Notes: generated by a model not told the origin, from the sequence alone. A DNA stretch of 64,000 nt from Paracoccus wurundjeri (GCF_030678915.1 NZ_JAUUTZ010000010.1:62001-126000), one strand, 5' to 3'. Shown: positions 45,379-55,293, counted from the stretch's first letter. A program made the numbers and translations.

Positions 45379-46340
45379 GCGTGGAGGGCGCGCATATTCT
45401 GGCCTTGCTGCGGCGGCTTGAACGCGAGGCGTCGGATCGTCCTCGTATCGGGCGCTCAAGCAGGCTGCGTGACGATTTCGTCGAGATCGGGCAGGATCCG
45501 CGGCTGGCCTTTCCGGCGCGCGAAGTCGAACTGGCAGAGCCGCAACATGGAAACAGGACCAGGTTACGTGCGCAGTTCATGGGGTTTTTCGGGCCGAATG
45601 GCGCGCTGCCGCTTAGCCTGACCGAAGAGGTTCTGCGCTGGCAGGAAGAAGGCGAGGACGGGTTTGTCCAATTCGTCGATATTCTTGCGGCGCGGTTCTA
45701 TCAGCTTTTCTTCCGCGCCTGGTCCGATGCCCATGCGATCAGTCAGCATGACCGCCCCGACGAGGATCGCTTTGGAAGATATATCGCAGCCGTCGCCGGG
45801 ATCGGCAGCCCGGCTTTCCGGCAGCATGACAGTTTCCCCGATATCGCCCGGCTGCCGCTGGTTTCGCTTTTCGGCGGGCGGGTGCGCAGTGCTGTCCGGC
45901 TGCGCCAGATGGTCGAAAGTTATTTCGGCCTTACCGCCGATGTGGACGAGCATATGCCCACCTGGCTTGAATTCGAGGCAGATGAACGCCGTGGATTGGG
46001 CTCGGGCGGTGCTTTGGGGCGGGACGTGTATCTGGGCGCGCGGCTGAAGTCGATCAATGAAAAGATCTGCATTCACCTGCATATTCCGGATGTCGAGACA
46101 TATCGCAGCTTTTTGCCGGGACAGGAACGGCACGAGCGGCTTTCCGATCTTGTGTATTGGTATCTCGGCCGCTCTTACGAGGTCGATCTTGCCCTGACCC
46201 TGCCGCCATCAGAGATCCCGCCGGCTCGGATGGGAGAGACGATTTCACTGGGCTGGCTTGCCGCATTGACTCCTTCCGCCGAAATGCGGGCGCAAGAACG
46301 TATCGAGATTTCACGATTTGCCCTGACCCACGGGGCCTGA
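45342..46340 (+). CDS. tssG: Type VI secretion baseplate protein TssG
   Basis: TssG joins TssF and TssE in the baseplate wedge. The 332-residue protein has LLRRLEREASDRPRIGRSSRLRDDFVEIGQDPRLAFPAREVEL and RLRAQFMGFFGPNGALPLSLTEEVLRWQEEGEDGFVQFVDILAARFYQLFFRAWSDAH, the hallmark of TssG. The start at 45342 lies within the end of tssF. A second ATG at 45375 overlaps the tssF stop by four bases and would give a product 11 residues shorter; either could be right. Confidence 0.93.
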   Translation: MATPHRDRPPDMSVEGAHILALLRRLEREASDRPRIGRSSRLRDDFVEIGQDPRLAFPAREVELAEPQHGNRTRLRAQFMGFFGPNGALPLSLTEEVLRWQEEGEDGFVQFVDILAARFYQLFFRAWSDAHAISQHDRPDEDRFGRYIAAVAGIGSPAFRQHDSFPDIARLPLVSLFGGRVRSAVRLRQMVESYFGLTADVDEHMPTWLEFEADERRGLGSGGALGRDVYLGARLKSINEKICIHLHIPDVETYRSFLPGQERHERLSDLVYWYLGRSYEVDLALTLPPSEIPPARMGETISLGWLAALTPSAEMRAQERIEISRFALTHGA

Positions 46341-46357
46341 GAAGCAAGAGGCCAAGA

Positions 46358-48991
46358 ATGACCGCGATCACCATCGAGAAATTTGCAGGCAAGATGAACC
46401 GTGTCGGTTATGACGCCTTCCTTCAGGCGATGCGGCAGGCGCGTTCGGACGGGAATCGCAATGTCGAGCTGTGCCATTGGCTGTTTCATGCGATCTCGAA
46501 CCAGAATTGCGATATCTCGCTGACATTGCGGGAATCCGGGCTCGACCGGGCGCAGGTCCTGAAGGATCTGGACCGCGCCATGGCGTCGTTGCAGAAAAAC
46601 GTCACCGAGACGCCGGGGATATCCGAACGGTTGGCGGATGGGCTGAATCATGCATGGACCTATGCCTCGCTGTTCTTCGGCGAGGCGCAGATCCGCACCG
46701 GGCATCTGCTGGTGGCGCTTCTGAACGACAATCAGTTGCGACAGGCGCTGCTGCAATATTCCGGTGTGTTCGACAAGCTGTCCCCCGATCATATCGGCCG
46801 CGAGGCACGCACGATCTGGGCGGATTCGGAAGAAGAGGACATGCGCCCGATGGATGGCAGCGGGCTGCGCCATGCCGGGGGGGCGGCTGCCGGAGGGCAG
46901 GGGGCTTCGACGGCGCTTGGCCGGTTCTCGGTCGATATGACGGCGGATGCGGCGGAAGGAAGGATGGATCCGGTCGTGGGCCGCGACGACGAGATCCGGC
47001 AGATCATCGATGTGCTGATGCGCCGCCGCCAGAACAACCCGATCCTGACCGGCGAGGCAGGCGTGGGCAAGACCGCAGTGGTCGAGGGGTTTGCGCAGAA
47101 GCTGGCCGCGGGCGAGGTGCCCCCGGCGCTTAAGGGGATGCGGCTGCATATGCTGGATATTGGCGCGATGCAGGCCGGGGCCAGCATGAAGGGTGAGTTC
47201 GAACAGCGGCTGCGCTCGGTCATCGATGAGGTTCAGGCCAGTCCCACGCCGATCATTCTGTTCATCGACGAGGCGCATACCCTGATCGGGGCAGGCGGTG
47301 CGCAGGGCACGGGCGATGCCGCCAATCTGCTGAAACCGGCGCTGGCGCGGGGAACGCTGCGCACCATCGGCGCGACGACATGGGCCGAATATCGCAACTA
47401 TTTCGAGAAGGATCCCGCCCTGACCCGCCGTTTCCAGCCCGTGCAAGTGGATGAACCGGATATCGAGACGGCCTGTTACATGATGCGCGGTCTTCTTGGG
47501 CCGATGCAGGATCATCACAAGGTGCGCATTTCGGATGCTGCGGTCGAGGCGGCGGTGAAGCTGTCGGCGCGTTATCTGCCCGCCCGCCAGCTTCCCGACA
47601 AGGCGGTGTCGCTGCTGGATACGGCTTGCGCACGGGTGGCGGTCAGCCAATCGTCGATCCCGGCACGGATTGCGGATTTGCAGGCCGCGATAGCCTCTCT
47701 TGAATCCGAGATCGCGGCGAAACAGGGCGAACGCGAACTGGGTGCCGCGTCGGATGCAAGGCTGGCGGAACTGGATGAGGCGCTGCAATCCAAAAAGGAT
47801 GAACTGGCAGCGTTGCAGCAGGCTTACGAATCCGAAAAGGCGATTGTCGAGAATATCCTGTCGCTGCGCACAAGGCTGGCCGGGGAAAGCGGAGAAGAGG
47901 TCGATCACGACGCTATCCGCACCGAACTGACCGAGGGCATGGCCAAGCTGGCGGGAATCAATGCCGATGACCGGATGATCTATCCGCATGTGGACGATCA
48001 GGCCGTGGCCACCGTCATCAGCGACTGGACCGGCATTCCGGCGGGCCGCATGGTGGCGGATGAGTTGCAGGCGGTGCTGACGCTGGCGGATCACCTGAAA
48101 GAGCGGGTGATCGGGCAGGATCAGGGCCTGCAGATGATTGCCCGCCGGGTCGAGACGGCGCGGGCGGGGCTGGGCAATCCGGAAAAACCCATCGGGGTGT
48201 TCATGCTGTGCGGCCCCTCGGGCGTCGGCAAGACCGAAACCGCGCTTGCGCTGGCCGAGGCGCTTTACGGCGGCGAACAGAATGTCATCACCATCAATAT
48301 GTCCGAATTCCAGGAGGCGCATTCCGTCAGCCTTCTGAAAGGCGCACCTCCGGGCTATGTCGGCTATGGTGAGGGTGGCCGTCTGACCGAGGCGGTGCGG
48401 CGCAAACCTTATTCCGTGGTGCTGCTGGACGAGATGGAGAAAGCCCATCCGGATGTGCATGAACTGTTCTTTCAGGTCTTCGACAAGGGCCAGATGGAAG
48501 ACGGCAACGGACGCCCGATCAATTTCCGCAACACACTGATCCTGATGACCTCGAATGTCGGCACCGGCACGATCATGAATCTGGCGCCCGAAGGCGTGAT
48601 CGAGGATGAGGAAACGCTTGAAGTCTCGATGAAGGAAGAATTGCTGGGAACCTTTCCACCCGCGCTTCTGGGCCGGATCGTCTCGATCCCCTATGTGCCG
48701 CTGAGTGCCGAAGTTCTTGGCGGGATATCGCGCCTTAAGCTGGGTTCGGTCAAGCGGCGGATGAAGGATTCACAGGGCGCGAATCTGCTTTGGGACGATG
48801 CGGTGATCGCCCATATCGTCGATCAGTGCCGCGATCCGGATAGCGGTGGCCGGATGATCGATAATATTATTACCAATTCGATACTTCCGGATTTGTCACG
48901 CCAGGTTCTTGGCCGTATGGTAAACGGAGAGGATATGCAGGACGTGACCATCAAGGTTGAAGACGGGAAGTTCCATTACGAGTTCCAGTGA
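46358..48991 (+). CDS. clpV: Type VI secretion AAA+ ATPase ClpV (TssH)
   Basis: ClpV disassembles contracted sheaths for recycling. The 877-residue protein has a Clp-N domain (about 10-150), two AAA+ modules with Walker A GEAGVGKT near 231 and GPSGVGKT near 619, Walker [14 protein letters not shown] and [24 protein letters not shown], and a central coiled coil (about 430-530). The C-terminal D2 small domain follows. The start at 46358 is set by AGAGGCC upstream and by the family's conserved N-terminus. It follows tssG by 17 bases. Confidence 0.96.
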   Translation: MTAITIEKFAGKMNRVGYDAFLQAMRQARSDGNRNVELCHWLFHAISNQNCDISLTLRESGLDRAQVLKDLDRAMASLQKNVTETPGISERLADGLNHAWTYASLFFGEAQIRTGHLLVALLNDNQLRQALLQYSGVFDKLSPDHIGREARTIWADSEEEDMRPMDGSGLRHAGGAAAGGQGASTALGRFSVDMTADAAEGRMDPVVGRDDEIRQIIDVLMRRRQNNPILTGEAGVGKTAVVEGFAQKLAAGEVPPALKGMRLHMLDIGAMQAGASMKGEFEQRLRSVIDEVQASPTPIILFIDEAHTLIGAGGAQGTGDAANLLKPALARGTLRTIGATTWAEYRNYFEKDPALTRRFQPVQVDEPDIETACYMMRGLLGPMQDHHKVRISDAAVEAAVKLSARYLPARQLPDKAVSLLDTACARVAVSQSSIPARIADLQAAIASLESEIAAKQGERELGAASDARLAELDEALQSKKDELAALQQAYESEKAIVENILSLRTRLAGESGEEVDHDAIRTELTEGMAKLAGINADDRMIYPHVDDQAVATVISDWTGIPAGRMVADELQAVLTLADHLKERVIGQDQGLQMIARRVETARAGLGNPEKPIGVFMLCGPSGVGKTETALALAEALYGGEQNVITINMSEFQEAHSVSLLKGAPPGYVGYGEGGRLTEAVRRKPYSVVLLDEMEKAHPDVHELFFQVFDKGQMEDGNGRPINFRNTLILMTSNVGTGTIMNLAPEGVIEDEETLEVSMKEELLGTFPPALLGRIVSIPYVPLSAEVLGGISRLKLGSVKRRMKDSQGANLLWDDAVIAHIVDQCRDPDSGGRMIDNIITNSILPDLSRQVLGRMVNGEDMQDVTIKVEDGKFHYEFQ

Positions 48992-49002
48992 CGGAGAGAA
49001 GA

Positions 49003-49461
49003 ATGCCGGATCAGTTCGATTGGGTCGTCGTTTCGAAATTCGGCCGGGATATCGGGGCCATAGGGTTCATTGGCGATGATGTTGTTGCCATTGCATCCTA
49101 TTTCGATGGCCGGGATGGCAACAAGGATGGCGAAGTCAGTTTGATCGAGCGTGTGGGCTCTTCGCTGTTCGGCATGGAGAATGCCGGAGTGGCAGAAGTC
49201 GCCATGGCTGCCCGCAATGATGTGGATATCTATCTGCGCGACCCGTCGATCCGGACTGTCGCCGCGGATATCTTCACTTCATTTGCTGCCGGTCTGGTCG
49301 CGGATGGGATCTGGCAAAGTTATTTCCGCGCCGGGGTCCGCAGTGCCGCAACAGGGGTAGCGGCAAGCATTACCTCTAACAAGATCAAGCAAGTGGTGAT
49401 CCGGAAAGGCTTTGAAACTGTGGCGCGACGCGCGTTTACCGAAGTGACGACAGGTGTCTGA
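49003..49461 (+). CDS. Unassigned protein after clpV with an EF-hand-like loop
   Basis: The 152-residue protein has no recognised family. Residues 38-49 (DGNKDGEVSLIE) match the calcium-binding EF-hand loop consensus, with acidic or polar ligands at positions 1, 3, 5, 9 and 12, the glycine at 6 and valine at 8. A hydrophobic region around 92-108 (DIFTSFAAGLVADGIWQSY) is followed by an alanine/threonine-rich segment, and the C-terminus is basic. No signal peptide is seen. It is 11 bases after clpV with GGAGA ahead of its ATG, so it belongs to the secretion operon; an accessory factor or a secreted cargo are both possible. Confidence 0.6.
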   Translation: MPDQFDWVVVSKFGRDIGAIGFIGDDVVAIASYFDGRDGNKDGEVSLIERVGSSLFGMENAGVAEVAMAARNDVDIYLRDPSIRTVAADIFTSFAAGLVADGIWQSYFRAGVRSAATGVAASITSNKIKQVVIRKGFETVARRAFTEVTTGV

Positions 49462-49577
49462 TCCGGGCTGAACGGATCGGGCCAAACCAACGGGATTGCG
49501 GGAACCAATTCATGTGTTCACGCATTCCTGCTAAAGAGGGCCAAGCGCCCGTCTCAACAAGAAAGGGAGAGTACCAG

Positions 49578-49832
49578 ATGTCAGGTGTCGGTTGGTTTAT
49601 GGCAATCATTCTGGGCGGTATCGCCGGATGGATCGCCGAAAAAGTCATGAAGGCAGATCACGGTCTGCTGACGAACATCATTCTGGGTATTGTCGGTGCC
49701 TTGCTGGGTAACTGGCTGGCGCGGCTGATCTTTGGCACAACCGCCGGGGGCTGGATCGGTCAGCTTGTGATCGCCGTGATCGGCGCCTGTATCCTGATCT
49801 GGGGCTATCGCGCCATACGTAGCCGCGGCTGA
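49578..49832 (+). CDS. GlsB/YeaQ/YmgE family membrane protein
   Basis: The 84-residue protein is nearly all hydrophobic with three membrane helices. It shows the family pattern GWFMAIILGGIAGWIAEKVMK and GLLTNIILGIVGALLGNWLARLIF. Members are stress-associated inner-membrane proteins of unknown mechanism. The ATG at 49578 is preceded by GGGAGA. A strong intrinsic terminator follows, so the gene is transcribed on its own or ends the secretion operon. Confidence 0.88.
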   Translation: MSGVGWFMAIILGGIAGWIAEKVMKADHGLLTNIILGIVGALLGNWLARLIFGTTAGGWIGQLVIAVIGACILIWGYRAIRSRG

Positions 49833-49854
49833 CAAGCGGCGGATCTGCGAAATC

Positions 49855-49890
49855 AAAGGGCCGGTGCGGAACAGCCGCACCGGCCCTTTT
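49855..49890 (+). terminator. Intrinsic terminator after the GlsB-like gene
   Basis: AAAGGGCCGGTGCGG (49855-49869) pairs perfectly over 15 bases with CCGCACCGGCCCTTT (49875-49889) around the loop ACAGC-like five bases, followed by T. It lies between convergent genes and, having AAA on the other side, probably also stops transcription from the trcR side. Confidence 0.92.
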
Positions 49891-49925
49891 GATGTGATCG
49901 CCGGCGATGTGACCGCCGTCAACGA

Positions 49926-50681
49926 TCAGTCCTTGTCGTCGTCGCCTTCTTCTTCCTCGTCATCCTGATCGGGCAGGTTGAAGAAGCTGTCCGCATCAAG
50001 CTCTTTTTCCTTCTCGGCATTGTCATCCTTTGACAGCGAGAAATTCTCGAGCCCGGCAATCGCGGTCGGCAACCGTGCCTCTTCGCCCATGGCCAGCGAG
50101 GTTTCGGTGCTGACCAGCTTGCGGCGTTCGTCATCTGTCATCACCTCGCCCTCGGCGCCGCGCTTCTTGGCGGCTTTCTGAACGGCGGCGTCAAGTTCGG
50201 ACTGACGGCACAGGCCAAGCGCGACCGGGTCGATCGGCTGGATGTTCTGAATATCCCAATGCGTCCGTTCGCGGATGGCGTTGATGGTCGGTTTGGTGGT
50301 GCCGACCAGCCGCGCAATCTGGGCATCGGCGAGTTCCGGATGGAATTTCACCAGCCACAGGATCGCTGCGGGGCGATCCTTGCGTTTGGACAGGGGCGTG
50401 TAGCGGGGGCCACGGCGCTTTTCCTCGCCCTCGGCGGCGGGGTTGTGCTTCAGGCGCAGCTTGTAGGCGGGGTTTTCCTCTCCGCGCTTGATCTCTTGCG
50501 GGTCAAGCTGATTCGAGGCGATCGGATCATATCCCTTGACGCCGGCCGCCACATCGCCATCGGCAATGCCCTGCACTTCGAGTTCGTGCAATCCGCAGAA
50601 ATCGCCGATTTGCTTGAAGCTCAGCGTGGTATTGTCGACCAGCCAGACGGCGGTGGCCTTGGCCATCAATGGCTTGTTCAT
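49926..50681 (-). CDS. trcR: Cell cycle transcriptional regulator TrcR (DUF1013)
   Basis: The 251-residue protein matches the DUF1013 family, restricted to alphaproteobacteria and described as a cell-cycle transcriptional regulator. LMAKATAVWLVDNTTLSFKQIGDFCGLHELEVQGIADGD forms a helix-turn-helix-like N-terminus, and RPAAILWLVKFHPELADAQIARLVGTTKPTINAIRERTHWD is a second helix-turn-helix-like region. The C-terminus is strongly acidic (EEEEGDDDKD). The ATG at 50681 is preceded by GAAGGAG, which excludes the longer frame. Confidence 0.9.
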   Translation of the reverse strand: MNKPLMAKATAVWLVDNTTLSFKQIGDFCGLHELEVQGIADGDVAAGVKGYDPIASNQLDPQEIKRGEENPAYKLRLKHNPAAEGEEKRRGPRYTPLSKRKDRPAAILWLVKFHPELADAQIARLVGTTKPTINAIRERTHWDIQNIQPIDPVALGLCRQSELDAAVQKAAKKRGAEGEVMTDDERRKLVSTETSLAMGEEARLPTAIAGLENFSLSKDDNAEKEKELDADSFFNLPDQDDEEEEGDDDKD

Positions 50682-50868
50682 GTCAGTCTCCTTCGCGTCT
50701 CTGCCCCGATTGCATGTCCCCTCCGTGCCGGGAAAACGGCTTTCGGCGGGGGCCATTCCTCGTTTTCGGGGGAATTGTCCGTGCATATAGCGATTTCCAT
50801 GCGGTTAGAAAAGGGGATTCGCGCAATATGGGCTGGACGATGCCGGTCATGCGGCTAGGGTAACGCCC

Positions 50869-51504
50869 ATGAGATACCTGATCGCCACCGCCATGTGCGC
50901 CCTGTGCCCGCTGACCGTTCATGCTGAAGATGTCGCCGGCGAGTTTGACTATTACATTTTGTCGCTTAGCTGGTCGCCGTCATGGTGCCGGAACGAAGGC
51001 GACGGAAGGGACGCAGCGCAATGCGACACGGGGCGCAAGACCGATTTCGTGGTGCATGGCCTGTGGCCGCAATACGAAGACGGCTGGCCGGAATATTGCG
51101 CAACCGATGAACGCGATCCGTCACGCCGCGAAAGCCAGTCGATGCAGGATATCATGGGTTCGGGCGGGCTTGCGTGGTATCAGTGGAAGAAACACGGTCG
51201 CTGTTCCGGCCTTTCGGCGCGCGGCTATTATCAGGCAATCCGCGACGCGGCAGAACAGGTCCCTGTTCCCGAGGTGTTCGACGATCTTGACAAGGATATC
51301 ACCCTGCCTCCGTCCGTGGTCGAGGATGCCTTTATCGAGGTAAATCCGAACCTGACCCGCGAAGGCATCACCGTGACTTGCAGCGGCGAGGCGCTTCAGG
51401 AGGTGCGGATCTGCCTGACCCGTGATCTGGAACCGCGCGATTGTGCCCCGGACGCAAGCTGGGATTGTTCGCGGGGCAAGCTTCTGATGGAGCAGGTGCG
51501 GTGA
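50869..51504 (+). CDS. Secreted ribonuclease T2
   Basis: RNase T2 enzymes cleave single-stranded RNA through a 2',3'-cyclic intermediate in the periplasm or outside. The 211-residue protein has a signal peptide (MRYLIATAMCALCPLTVHAE). The two conserved active-site segments are FVVHGLWPQYEDGWPEYC (CAS I, with catalytic histidine) and WYQWKKHGRCSG (CAS II, K-H-G). Several cysteines for disulfides are in place. It lies between trcR (divergent) and leuB. Confidence 0.92.
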   Translation: MRYLIATAMCALCPLTVHAEDVAGEFDYYILSLSWSPSWCRNEGDGRDAAQCDTGRKTDFVVHGLWPQYEDGWPEYCATDERDPSRRESQSMQDIMGSGGLAWYQWKKHGRCSGLSARGYYQAIRDAAEQVPVPEVFDDLDKDITLPPSVVEDAFIEVNPNLTREGITVTCSGEALQEVRICLTRDLEPRDCAPDASWDCSRGKLLMEQVR

Positions 51505-51564
51505 TGATCTTGACCGTCCGACGCGCCGGGTCTAACCCCATGCCATGCTATTGAGGAGAAACGC

Positions 51565-52692
51565 ATGACCGCCCCCTATTCACTGCTTGTTCTGCCCGGT
51601 GACGGGATCGGCCCCGAAGTCATGGCCGAGGTGGTCAAGGTGATCGACTGGTTTCAGGCCAATCGCGGGATGAGCTTCGATGTCAGCCACGATCTTGTCG
51701 GTGGCTCGGCCTATGACAAGCATGGCGTGCCGCTGGCCGATGAGACGATGGCGAAGGCGCAACAGGTCGATGCGGTGCTTCTGGGCGCGGTCGGTGGCCC
51801 GAAATACGACGATCTCGATTTCAGCCTGAAACCCGAGCGGGGCTTGCTGCGCCTGCGCAAGGAAATGGACCTGTTCGCCAATCTGCGGCCTGCGCAATGT
51901 TTCGACGCGCTTGCCGATTTCTCGTCGCTCAAGCGCGAGGTCGTGACCGGCCTCGATATCCTGATCGTGCGCGAACTGACCTCGGGGATTTATTTCGGCG
52001 AGCCGCGCGGGATCCATGACGACAACAATACCCCGGAAAACGAGGGCGGCCGCGTGGGCATCAACACCCAGCGTTACACCAGCGGCGAGATCCGGCGGGT
52101 GGCCCGTTCCGCCTTTGAGCTGGCGAAGCGGCGCGGCAACAGGGTCTGCTCGATGGAGAAGGCCAATGTCATGGAATCCGGCATCCTCTGGCGCGAAGAG
52201 GTGCAGTGGGTGCATGACAATGAATACCCGGATGTCGAGCTGTCGCATATGTATGCCGATAACGGCGCGATGCAGCTTGTCCGCAATCCGCGCCAGTTCG
52301 ACGTGATCGTGACCGACAATCTGTTTGGCGATCTGCTGTCCGATGCGGCGGCGATGCTGACCGGTTCGCTTGGAATGCTGCCCTCGGCCAGCCTTGGCGC
52401 ACCGATGGAGAATGGCCGGCCCAAGGCGCTGTATGAACCCGTGCATGGCAGCGCGCCGGATATCGCCGGGCAGGGTAAGGCGAACCCGATCGCCTGTATC
52501 CTCAGCTTCGCGATGGCGCTGCGCTACAGTTTCGATCAGGGCGATGCCGCCGCCGAACTGGAGCGGGCGGTCGAGAAGGTTCTGGCGGATGGCGCGCGCA
52601 CCGCCGATCTGATGGGGCCGGGGGGCGGAACGCCGGTCAGCACCTCGGAAATGGGCGACAGGATCGTCGCGGCACTTTCCACGAGGACATGA
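51565..52692 (+). CDS. leuB: 3-isopropylmalate dehydrogenase LeuB
   Basis: LeuB oxidises and decarboxylates 3-isopropylmalate in leucine synthesis. The 375-residue protein has [11 protein letters not shown] at the N-terminus, [46 protein letters not shown] (with the substrate-binding arginines and tyrosine) and [57 protein letters not shown] precedes the ATG. The next gene starts directly after its stop codon, which suggests co-transcription. Confidence 0.96.
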   Translation: MTAPYSLLVLPGDGIGPEVMAEVVKVIDWFQANRGMSFDVSHDLVGGSAYDKHGVPLADETMAKAQQVDAVLLGAVGGPKYDDLDFSLKPERGLLRLRKEMDLFANLRPAQCFDALADFSSLKREVVTGLDILIVRELTSGIYFGEPRGIHDDNNTPENEGGRVGINTQRYTSGEIRRVARSAFELAKRRGNRVCSMEKANVMESGILWREEVQWVHDNEYPDVELSHMYADNGAMQLVRNPRQFDVIVTDNLFGDLLSDAAAMLTGSLGMLPSASLGAPMENGRPKALYEPVHGSAPDIAGQGKANPIACILSFAMALRYSFDQGDAAAELERAVEKVLADGARTADLMGPGGGTPVSTSEMGDRIVAALSTRT

Positions 52693-53652
52693 ATGCGGCT
52701 GACCGGCAATGCCGCCGGTGCCATGTTGCAACTGGCGGCGATGGGCCTTTACGCGACCCATGACGCCATTATCAAGGTTCTGGGAGAGAGCTACCATTCT
52801 TTCCAGATCCTGTTCTTCTCGTCGCTGCTGTCATTTCCGCTGGTCTCACTGATCCTGCTGCAGGATCCCAATCCCGGCACGCTCAGACCCAACAGCCCCG
52901 GCTGGGTCGTGTTAAGGGCATGCTGCGGCATCACGGCGGGACTTTGCGGTTTCTTCGCCTTCTCGGTCCTGCCGCTTGCGCAGGTCTACTCGATCCTCTT
53001 CACCACGCCTCTGCTGATCACCATCCTGTCGATCCCGCTGCTGGGTGAGCGGGTCGGATTGCATCGCTGGGGGGCGATCCTGTTCGGTCTGGTCGGTGTG
53101 CTGATCGTGCTGCGCCCGGGTGCGCAAAACCTGGAGCCCGGCCATTTCGCCGCCATGCTGGGTGCTGCCGCAAGCGCCAGCGTCGCCGTCATCACCCGCA
53201 AGCTGGGCAGAAGCGAGCGTCCCCTTGTGCTGCTGATGTGGCCGATGCTGGGCAACCTGTTCGTCACCGGCACCGCGCTAAGCGTGACCTATCAGCCCAT
53301 GCAGCTTACCGATCTGGCCCTGACCGGCGTTATTGCTTGCCTTGGATTGGCGGGGGCGTTTCTGGTCATTCTCGCCTATCGCGCGGGAGAGGCCGCGCTT
53401 GTCGCGCCGATGCAATATTCCCAGATTCTGTGGGCGACGGTCTATGGCTGGTATCTGTTCAGCGAGATGCCGGATGCGGCGACACTGACCGGTGCCGGGG
53501 TGATTATCGGTTCGGGTCTTTATATCGTCTGGCGGGAAAGCCACGGCGGGAATTCGGACAACCGCCCAGCGATGGTGGCCCGCCTGCGCACGGAATCGGT
53601 GACCACGCCCAAATCGACCATTCTCCAAAGAATATGGCGCCGCCGGAAATGA
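52693..53652 (+). CDS. DMT superfamily EamA-type transporter
   Basis: The 319-residue membrane protein has about ten helices in two EamA repeats (about 10-145 and 155-285) and a basic C-terminal tail of ~40 residues (HGGNSDNRPAMVARLRTES onward). Its start is the codon right after the leuB stop, so translation is coupled. Substrate unknown; a role in branched-chain intermediate export is not supported beyond location. The stop codon is 48 bases before the tRNA gene. Confidence 0.85.
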   Translation: MRLTGNAAGAMLQLAAMGLYATHDAIIKVLGESYHSFQILFFSSLLSFPLVSLILLQDPNPGTLRPNSPGWVVLRACCGITAGLCGFFAFSVLPLAQVYSILFTTPLLITILSIPLLGERVGLHRWGAILFGLVGVLIVLRPGAQNLEPGHFAAMLGAAASASVAVITRKLGRSERPLVLLMWPMLGNLFVTGTALSVTYQPMQLTDLALTGVIACLGLAGAFLVILAYRAGEAALVAPMQYSQILWATVYGWYLFSEMPDAATLTGAGVIIGSGLYIVWRESHGGNSDNRPAMVARLRTESVTTPKSTILQRIWRRRK

Positions 53653-53700
53653 AGGGCCTTGCATTCCCGCGCCTGCCGCGCTACCTGCCCATCCTACGGT

Positions 53701-53777
53701 CGGAGCGTAGCGCAGCCTGGTAGCGCACCTGCTTCGGGAGCAGGGGGTCGGAGGTTCGAATCCTCTCGCTCCGACCA
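53701..53777 (+). tRNA. tRNA-Pro (anticodon CGG)
   Basis: The 77-base gene folds into a complete cloverleaf. The acceptor stem CGGAGCG pairs with CGCTCCG, the D-arm contains AGCCTGGTA, and the anticodon stem CCTGC/GCAGG carries loop TTCGGGA with anticodon CGG. The T-arm loop is TTCGAAT and the 3' end ACCA is encoded. It marks the boundary between core chromosome and a downstream region of different composition, a position typical for island integration. I saw no repeat of its 3' end further right. Confidence 0.96.
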
Positions 53778-54429
53778 TTTGTGCTTCCTGTGGATTGCAG
53801 AGATATTCTGCCTTTCTGGCACATAAACTTCCTTTGATGTAGTGATTCTGACCTATCTTAAGTGGCTGACGAAGCCGTTGAGCGTAGTCTGATCCTGCAT
53901 GAAGTGGACACCCGCAAGTACCCACTGAGTTTCTTGATCGTTGGCGGCGCGCTCAGCGCATAACAGGGTGTTTCTGGACCTGATCCTGAGGATTCGGGGC
54001 CGATTTTTGTTCTTCTCAGGCCGCTCCGGACGGAGCCAATCCCGTCGCTGCGCGGCGCTCGTGGAAGATCTTCGCATTGGCCCGGGAGGTCGCCTGCGGC
54101 ATCGGCTTGCCCGCTGGCTTGCGGCGGTGGATGCGGCTGGTCAGCATGCGGTCTGACAGCCAGGCCGATTCTACCGGCGCTAGCTGGTAGTCGTTCAGTT
54201 TGAGTATAGTTCTTCTTGCATGCTGCGAAATGCAGCCCGAACTGCTGGTAAGCCTCCTAGCTTTGCCTTGCCCTCGCTAACGCTGCCGTATCGAGCGGCC
54301 AGGAATACTCCTAGTTTTCTCGTCGCCAACCTTAGACCGCCGGAAGCTGGATTTTTCCGACAAAATTTCCGGCACGCTGTGGCAGAAAGATGCAGAGGCG
54401 TGGATTTGAGATGATCACTTTTATATAGC
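53778..54429. other. Gene-poor boundary segment of the island
   Basis: About 650 bases after the tRNA hold no convincing gene. Short open frames on both strands lack ribosome binding sites and family resemblance. The segment has mixed composition, with GC-rich parts near 54000-54150 and AT-rich stretches near 54180-54430. It may contain decayed remnants of older mobile DNA, but I recognise none. No integrase gene is present here. Confidence 0.6.
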
Positions 54430-55293
54430 TTGCTGGAGTTGGCCCATGCGACCTCGAAAAATCTTGGGTTCGCGCATCGGGACGATGTTCATGTCAGCTA
54501 TGGCGAAGAAACAATTACGGAAACCAATCTGCTGGAACTTCGTCGCCGCCATCCTACAATTGTCACTTTGCATACATTCGGAAAGAAGAAAGAGGCTCTG
54601 AACGGCGCGGACTGGGAATGGCACATTATCGGACGGCGCGGGAAGTTCCGAATGCGGGTTCAGGCGAAGCGATTGCAGAAAAACGGCGCGCTGAAGATAC
54701 CACACAAGGTGAAATCGTCAGGCGCGCAGCAGATCGACTTGTTGAGCAAGGATGCCAAGGCCAACCGCTTGCAGCCTATCTACTGCATTTATTCTGCTGA
54801 GAACCAGCGTAACCACTGGGCCACAAAGCCCACTCCGGGAGATTTTGTCGAATTCGAATACGGTTGCCTGCTTGTCAGCGCGAATACTGTGAAGGCGATT
54901 GCTCCGAAGGCTCTGGGCGATATAGAGACACATTGCATCCCTTGGCATTATCTGGTCGAACGCTGTCGGTATGTCGGCGCCGAAGTTTCAGACATTTTGG
55001 AAGTGGACGGCTCCGAGATGCGCTTCGTGATAGCTTCTGGAGTGTTGTCTTCAGTTACAGATGAGGCGCGTGCCATTGATAGCGTCGCCGTTAGGAGTTT
55101 CCCGACGCTCGACGAATTGAACGCTTCAGTTGGGCCAAGTCGGGAGATCGACGGCCTAATTGATGCCAATGACCCCGAATACGAGCGACGTTCCAGTGAG
55201 GAGGAGTACCGCGAACGCAGAATAGGGCGCCTCGTTGAGATTGATGTCCGCGAGATTCCTGTCGCCGAAGATGATGACGAGGACGCTGTGTGA
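54430..55293 (+). CDS. DUF6615-like protein, possible PD-(D/E)XK-type nuclease
   Basis: The 287-residue protein contains SYGEETITETNLLELRRRHP and GADWEWHIIGRRGKFRMRVQAKRL, a combination I associate with DUF6615. The second segment has the spacing of a restriction-endonuclease-like core of the D...QxK (Mrr-like) kind: Asp61 followed by Gln78 and Lys80. QQIDLLSKDAKANRLQPIYCIYSA fits the following helix and strand. The C-terminus is acidic. The start is unclear: the first usable codon is TTG at 54430, an in-frame stop lies 18 bases earlier and there is no ATG before residue 75, so a 5' truncation is possible. It is not tightly linked to dndC (259-base gap). Confidence 0.6.
   Translation: MLELAHATSKNLGFAHRDDVHVSYGEETITETNLLELRRRHPTIVTLHTFGKKKEALNGADWEWHIIGRRGKFRMRVQAKRLQKNGALKIPHKVKSSGAQQIDLLSKDAKANRLQPIYCIYSAENQRNHWATKPTPGDFVEFEYGCLLVSANTVKAIAPKALGDIETHCIPWHYLVERCRYVGAEVSDILEVDGSEMRFVIASGVLSSVTDEARAIDSVAVRSFPTLDELNASVGPSREIDGLIDANDPEYERRSSEEEYRERRIGRLVEIDVREIPVAEDDDEDAV

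Noticed and set aside
46175-48460. A 761-residue open frame on the minus strand across clpV.
   Set aside because: Antisense of a complete ClpV gene; high-GC codon bias leaves the reverse frames open. No ribosome binding site and no family pattern.
51505-51564. A leader peptide or attenuator ahead of leuB.
   Set aside because: The 60-base gap contains no run of leucine codons and no alternative hairpins that I could support.
53853-54077. A 74-residue minus-strand frame after the tRNA as a possible transposase or integrase fragment.
   Set aside because: It has no recognisable family pattern, no ribosome binding site and no catalytic motif.
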